From positions 1 to 6,278 of the forward strand of contig USNC01000087.1 in assembly GCA_900555915.1 (NCBI GenBank): a stretch of DNA of 6,278 nucleotides, given 5' to 3'. The position numbers and the translations under genes were made by a program. A model generated the notes under the pieces. The model did no database searches. It was not told the DNA's origin and saw nothing but the letters and a program-made list of their open reading frames with translations. Position 1 is the stretch's first letter; every line of letters begins with the position of its first letter. The stretch is from an uncultured Porphyromonadaceae bacterium (GTDB taxonomy: Bacteria > Bacteroidota > Bacteroidia > Bacteroidales > Muribaculaceae). Of the stretch, positions 6,224 to 6,278 are shown piece after piece.

Positions 6224-6278
6224 CTGTCTATTATACTGATCTCCGAGCCCACGAGACACTGAGCGATCTCGTATGCCG
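6224..6278 (+). other. Illumina Nextera i7 adapter (library artefact)
   Basis: Bases 6243-6257 (CCGAGCCCACGAGAC) are the read-2 primer complement. Bases 6258-6265 (ACTGAGCG) are an i7 index that I recall as N724, and 6266-6278 (ATCTCGTATGCCG) are the start of P7. Bases 6224-6242 match the Tn5 mosaic-end complement at 16 of 19 positions, differing at 6230, 6237 and 6238. The exact genomic boundary is therefore slightly uncertain. The ISEPTRH ending of the overlapping reading frame is adapter translation. Confidence 0.96.

Noticed and set aside
5267..6259. Minus-strand open frame of 330 codons opposite the LtaS-like gene
   Set aside because: Its start lies in the adapter, and it is antisense to a domain with correctly spaced catalytic residues.
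1..6278. A novel multi-gene defence, mobile or biosynthetic system
   Set aside because: The genes are ordinary chromosomal families plus a tRNA. There is no integrase, transposase, nuclease or toxin-antitoxin gene, and the tRNA 3' end shows no duplicated attachment site in the window.

Overview
The window is a 6.28 kb assembled fragment from a bacterium of the phylum Bacteroidota, most likely order Bacteroidales. Three things suggest this. Two promoters have the TAnnTTTG -7 box typical of that phylum. The start codons lack Shine-Dalgarno sequences and follow A-rich leaders. The protein families also fit: a histidine kinase with an AHQLGTP H-box, a Bacteroidales-type shikimate kinase and an LtaS-like sulfatase. 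The base composition is fairly GC-rich, which would suit a Muribaculaceae-like or similar gut lineage, but the family-level placement is a guess. Both ends are not genomic: bases 1-49 and about 6224-6278 are Illumina Nextera adapter with index sequences. The first and last genes are therefore cut by the fragment ends, and their outermost ORF residues are adapter translation.

Layout, all on the plus strand: (1) 50-1247, a membrane sensor histidine kinase missing its extreme N-terminus; (2) a 168-bp intergenic region with a short octamer repeat and a perfect 13-bp inverted repeat; (3) 1416-1955, shikimate kinase aroK; (4) a promoter region at about 1980-2015; (5) 2065-3177, an alanine dehydrogenase/transhydrogenase-alpha-like protein that has lost the expected catalytic residues; (6) a hairpin in the 67-bp gap, then 3245-4339, a GT4-family glycosyltransferase; (7) 4348-4541, a compact tRNA-Pro(CGG) unit with its own promoter, a leader hairpin and a strong intrinsic terminator; (8) 4553 to about 6223, an LtaS-like membrane phosphatase/transferase of the alkaline-phosphatase superfamily, cut at its C-terminus.

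The genes do not form one obvious pathway. The alanine dehydrogenase-like gene and the glycosyltransferase are probably co-transcribed. The glycosyltransferase and the LtaS-like enzyme could both act on envelope glycans or lipids, but the tRNA unit and its terminator separate them. I see no mobile element, CRISPR array, defence locus or clearly new multi-gene system. The points most worth a second look are the catalytically degenerate alanine dehydrogenase-like protein, the altered headgroup pocket of the LtaS-like enzyme, the terminator sitting directly against that gene's start codon, and the palindrome upstream of aroK. The adapter ends should be trimmed before any of this is used.
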